From: Rhodoferax sp. UBA4409
GTDB lineage: Bacteria; Pseudomonadota; Gammaproteobacteria; Burkholderiales; Burkholderiaceae_C
Length of the DNA stretch: 9,227 bases
Assembly: GCA_002390825.1 (NCBI GenBank)
Contig: DGQR01000203.1
Coordinates: forward strand, 1 to 9,227
Direction: 5' to 3'
Part shown: piece by piece, positions 7,659-9,227 of the stretch
Layout of the letters: the number at the start of each line of letters is the position of its first letter
Position numbering within the stretch: position 1 is the first letter of the stretch
Position numbers and translations under genes: made by a program
The notes under the pieces: model-generated
The model's database searches: none
What the model saw: only the letters and a program-made list of their open reading frames with translations
Told to the model about the DNA's origin: nothing

Positions 7659-8312
7659 ATGCTGTCACCCTCATCTACTCCTCCCCCTTCGTTTTTGGCC
7701 AGTGCACGCCTTGAACGCTGTGCGGCGGGCACCGTCCTGTTAAGTCGCGGTGACCCGACGGTGGCGGCTTGGTATCTGGAAAGTGGTCTGGTGCTCACGG
7801 GAATCAGCGGCGAGCCGGGTAGCCGCGACGAGCTGCTGGAGCATCAGCTCGGTCAGATGCAGGGCCCCTGTTGGCTCAATCCGACAGCTGCGGTGCTATC
7901 GCTGCCCGCCGTTGTGGACGTAGTTGCCCAGACCGAGGTGGTATTGCGCAAGATGCCGATGGCTGAATTCCAGGCGGCCTTGGCCGCCAACCGCCAACTC
8001 AGCACCACCATGCTGACCGGCTTGGCCCAGGCGCACCGCGAACAAACAGAACTGGCGGTGAGTCGCCTGGCCAAGGGCGCCGAGGCGCGTTGCGCCGAAT
8101 GGCTGCTGCAACATGCCGAATCGAATGACAAGGGCGTTTGCGCCGTGCAGCTGCAACAGCGCAAACGCCTGATCGCGGCCCAGCTGGGCATTGCACCCGA
8201 GACGCTCTCCCGCGTGCTGCGCCACCTGCGGGAACGCAGCCTCATCAGCGGCTCGGGTCGCACGGTGAATCTGGTGGACCCTGGTGGTTTGCGAACGCTT
8301 GCCGGGGTGTAA
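7659..8312 (+). CDS. Crp/Fnr-family transcriptional regulator (DNR-like recognition helix, no FNR-type iron-sulfur cysteines)
   Basis: 217 codons from the ATG at 7659. An in-frame GTG at 7557 would add 34 residues but would run through the FNR-type operator, and its extra residues are not family-like. Residues about 20-105 form the beta-roll sensor domain; a long dimerisation helix follows (about 108-137) and a winged helix-turn-helix (about 165-205). The recognition helix reads APETLSRVL, giving Glu181, Ser184 and Arg185, the E-xx-SR signature that in FNR and DNR contacts TTGA half-sites. The four cysteines (21, 71, 145, 161) do not form the clustered N-terminal [4Fe-4S] pattern of FNR, and the cAMP phosphate-binding cassette of CRP is absent, so the signal is unknown; NO/heme sensing as in DNR is one option. 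The matching operator in its own promoter suggests autoregulation or control by another FNR protein. It diverges from pelA. No Shine-Dalgarno is evident. Confidence 0.9.
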   Translation: MLSPSSTPPPSFLASARLERCAAGTVLLSRGDPTVAAWYLESGLVLTGISGEPGSRDELLEHQLGQMQGPCWLNPTAAVLSLPAVVDVVAQTEVVLRKMPMAEFQAALAANRQLSTTMLTGLAQAHREQTELAVSRLAKGAEARCAEWLLQHAESNDKGVCAVQLQQRKRLIAAQLGIAPETLSRVLRHLRERSLISGSGRTVNLVDPGGLRTLAGV

Positions 8313-8398
8313 ACGCCGCTTACATTTCGCAGCTTTTGATGGCAGGCGCGACTGCGAATAGTTGCTACATTGCAGCGGTCTTTTCTACCGATGCTCTT

Positions 8399-8659
8399 AT
8401 GCGCAACTTGCTCAAGCTCTGGATCTTCCTATTGACGTTGGGTATCTGGCCGGTCGCCACGGTGGTGTTCGTGGTCACCGTGGCATGGTCTTGGCCCGGC
8501 AGTGCGGGCTGGCAACTCTGGTTATTGCCGGTTGGCATGGGCATCGCCATGTGGGGCGGAGCCCGGGCATTGAGCGAGGGCGGGGTCCGCTGGCCGGCAT
8601 TCTTGGTCGCCCACTTGCCGTTCGCGGCGTGGCTGGTCTGGGCCGGCTACGGCGGGTGA
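8399..8659 (+). CDS. Small membrane protein of unknown function, three predicted helices
   Basis: 86 codons. I do not recognise a family. The sequence begins MRNLLKLWIF and has hydrophobic spans at about 7-29, 38-56 and 66-83, separated by short Gly/Ser/Pro loops; it ends WAGYGG. No Shine-Dalgarno precedes the ATG at 8399. An in-frame ATG at 8339 would add 20 residues but also lacks a ribosome-binding site, and the membrane segment starts cleanly at 8399. The gene lies 86 bases after the Crp/Fnr regulator on the same strand, so co-transcription is possible, and it converges on the molybdenum hydroxylase gene with 24 bases between the stops. It could be a non-coding artefact of high GC, but the hydrophobic pattern with charged flanks argues for a real gene. 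Confidence 0.65.
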   Translation: MRNLLKLWIFLLTLGIWPVATVVFVVTVAWSWPGSAGWQLWLLPVGMGIAMWGGARALSEGGVRWPAFLVAHLPFAAWLVWAGYGG

Positions 8660-8683
8660 TGAGCAGGCCCCGAGCCTTCGCGT

Positions 8684-9226
8684 TCAGTCCTTGAGCGCCT
8701 TCAACACATTTTCAGCCGTAGCAGGCGCCGTAAGTTGCACGGTGGCACCGGGGCCTTTGGCCTGGGCTACCGCATCGCGCAAAGCTTCAAACACGCTGAT
8801 GCCCAGCATGAAAGGGGGCTCGCCCACGGCTTTGCTGCCGAACACGTTGTCTTCGCGGTTGGGTTCGTGCCAGAGGTCCACCTTGAAGTGCTCCGGCACA
8901 TCCGCCGCGGTGGGGATTTTGTAGGTGCTGGGCGCGTGGGTGCTGAGGTAACCCTTGTCGTTCCAGACCAGTTGCTCGGTGGTGAGCCAGCCCATGCCCT
9001 GCACAAAGGCGCCTTCGATCTGGCCCACGTCGATAGCGGGGTTGATGCTGCGGCCCACGTCGTGGAGGATATCCACTTTGAGTACCTTGCTCTCGCCGGT
9101 GAGGGTGTCTATCACCACTTCGGTGCACGCTGCACCATAAGCGAAATAGTAGAAAGGCCGGCCGGTCAGCGTCGTCTTGTCGTAATGGATTTTAGGCGTG
9201 CGGTAAAAGCCGTCGCTCCAGAGCTG
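8684..9226 (-). CDS. xdhB: Xanthine dehydrogenase molybdopterin-binding (large) subunit, C-terminal part only
   Basis: 180 codons plus stop, open to the right edge, so the N-terminal three quarters or more of the usual roughly 780-residue subunit lie outside. Recognisable segments are FYYFAYGAACTEVVIDTLTG, DILHDVGRSINPAIDVGQIE, GAFVQGMGWLTTEQL and SKAVGEPPFMLG. The Glu in AVGEPP (visible residue 136, codon 8821-8819) is the active-site base that activates the water/hydroxide on the Mo centre in xanthine oxidoreductases (Glu1261 in the bovine enzyme). The family oxidises hypoxanthine to xanthine and xanthine to urate in purine breakdown in the cytoplasm, with an FAD/2Fe-2S partner subunit probably encoded upstream, beyond the right edge. 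The similarity is to purine dehydrogenases more than to aldehyde or CO dehydrogenases, but substrate cannot be fixed from this fragment. Nothing links it to the pel genes. Confidence 0.9.
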   Translation of the reverse strand, partial: QLWSDGFYRTPKIHYDKTTLTGRPFYYFAYGAACTEVVIDTLTGESKVLKVDILHDVGRSINPAIDVGQIEGAFVQGMGWLTTEQLVWNDKGYLSTHAPSTYKIPTAADVPEHFKVDLWHEPNREDNVFGSKAVGEPPFMLGISVFEALRDAVAQAKGPGATVQLTAPATAENVLKALKD

Positions 9227-9227
9227 G

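Noticed and set aside
8308..8324. TGTAA/TTACA inverted repeat at the end of the regulator gene, as a terminator
   Set aside because: The stem is only five base pairs, AT-rich, and is not followed directly by a clean T-run, so it is not a convincing intrinsic terminator.
8684..9226. Functional link of the xanthine dehydrogenase fragment to the Pel genes
   Set aside because: It is on the far side of two plus-strand genes, with no shared regulatory site seen; it reads as the end of an unrelated purine-catabolism operon.

Overview
The window looks like a chromosomal segment of a high-GC betaproteobacterium, most likely of the Comamonadaceae (Rhodoferax/Curvibacter-like). This is judged from base composition, codon use and the flavour of the xanthine dehydrogenase and Crp/Fnr proteins; no database search was possible.

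About 80% of the window (1-7403, minus strand) is the upstream part of a pel exopolysaccharide operon, read right to left. It holds pelA (bifunctional periplasmic hydrolase/deacetylase), a 299-codon membrane-anchored TPR gene, pelB (TPR scaffold plus outer-membrane beta-barrel) and pelC (outer-membrane lipoprotein, cut by the left edge). The genes are packed tightly: pelA overlaps the TPR gene, the TPR gene overlaps pelB through a TTGA stop/start junction, and pelB and pelC are 14 bases apart. Together they encode the periplasmic modification and outer-membrane export part of the Pel machine; the c-di-GMP receptor and polymerase genes (pelD-G in other species) would lie beyond the left edge. 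The notable departure from the Pseudomonas layout is that PelB appears to be split. Its inner-membrane anchor and first TPRs are encoded by the 299-codon gene. The rest has its own signal peptide, a SPOR-like domain and a Pro/Ser-rich linker ahead of the remaining TPRs and the barrel.

A 255-base intergenic region (7404-7658) separates pelA from a divergent Crp/Fnr-family regulator gene (7659-8312, plus strand). It holds a nearly perfect FNR-type box just upstream of the regulator, at a distance that fits a class II activated and possibly leaderless transcript. It also holds an inverted pair of AATCTGTA elements five helical turns apart on the pelA side. The regulator has the E-xx-SR recognition-helix signature of FNR/DNR proteins but no FNR-like N-terminal iron-sulfur cysteine cluster.

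The right end holds a small unrecognised three-helix membrane protein (8399-8659, plus) and the C-terminal 180 residues of a molybdenum hydroxylase large subunit of the xanthine dehydrogenase type (minus), including the catalytic glutamate. No RNA genes, insertion sequences, CRISPR arrays or attachment sites were seen.
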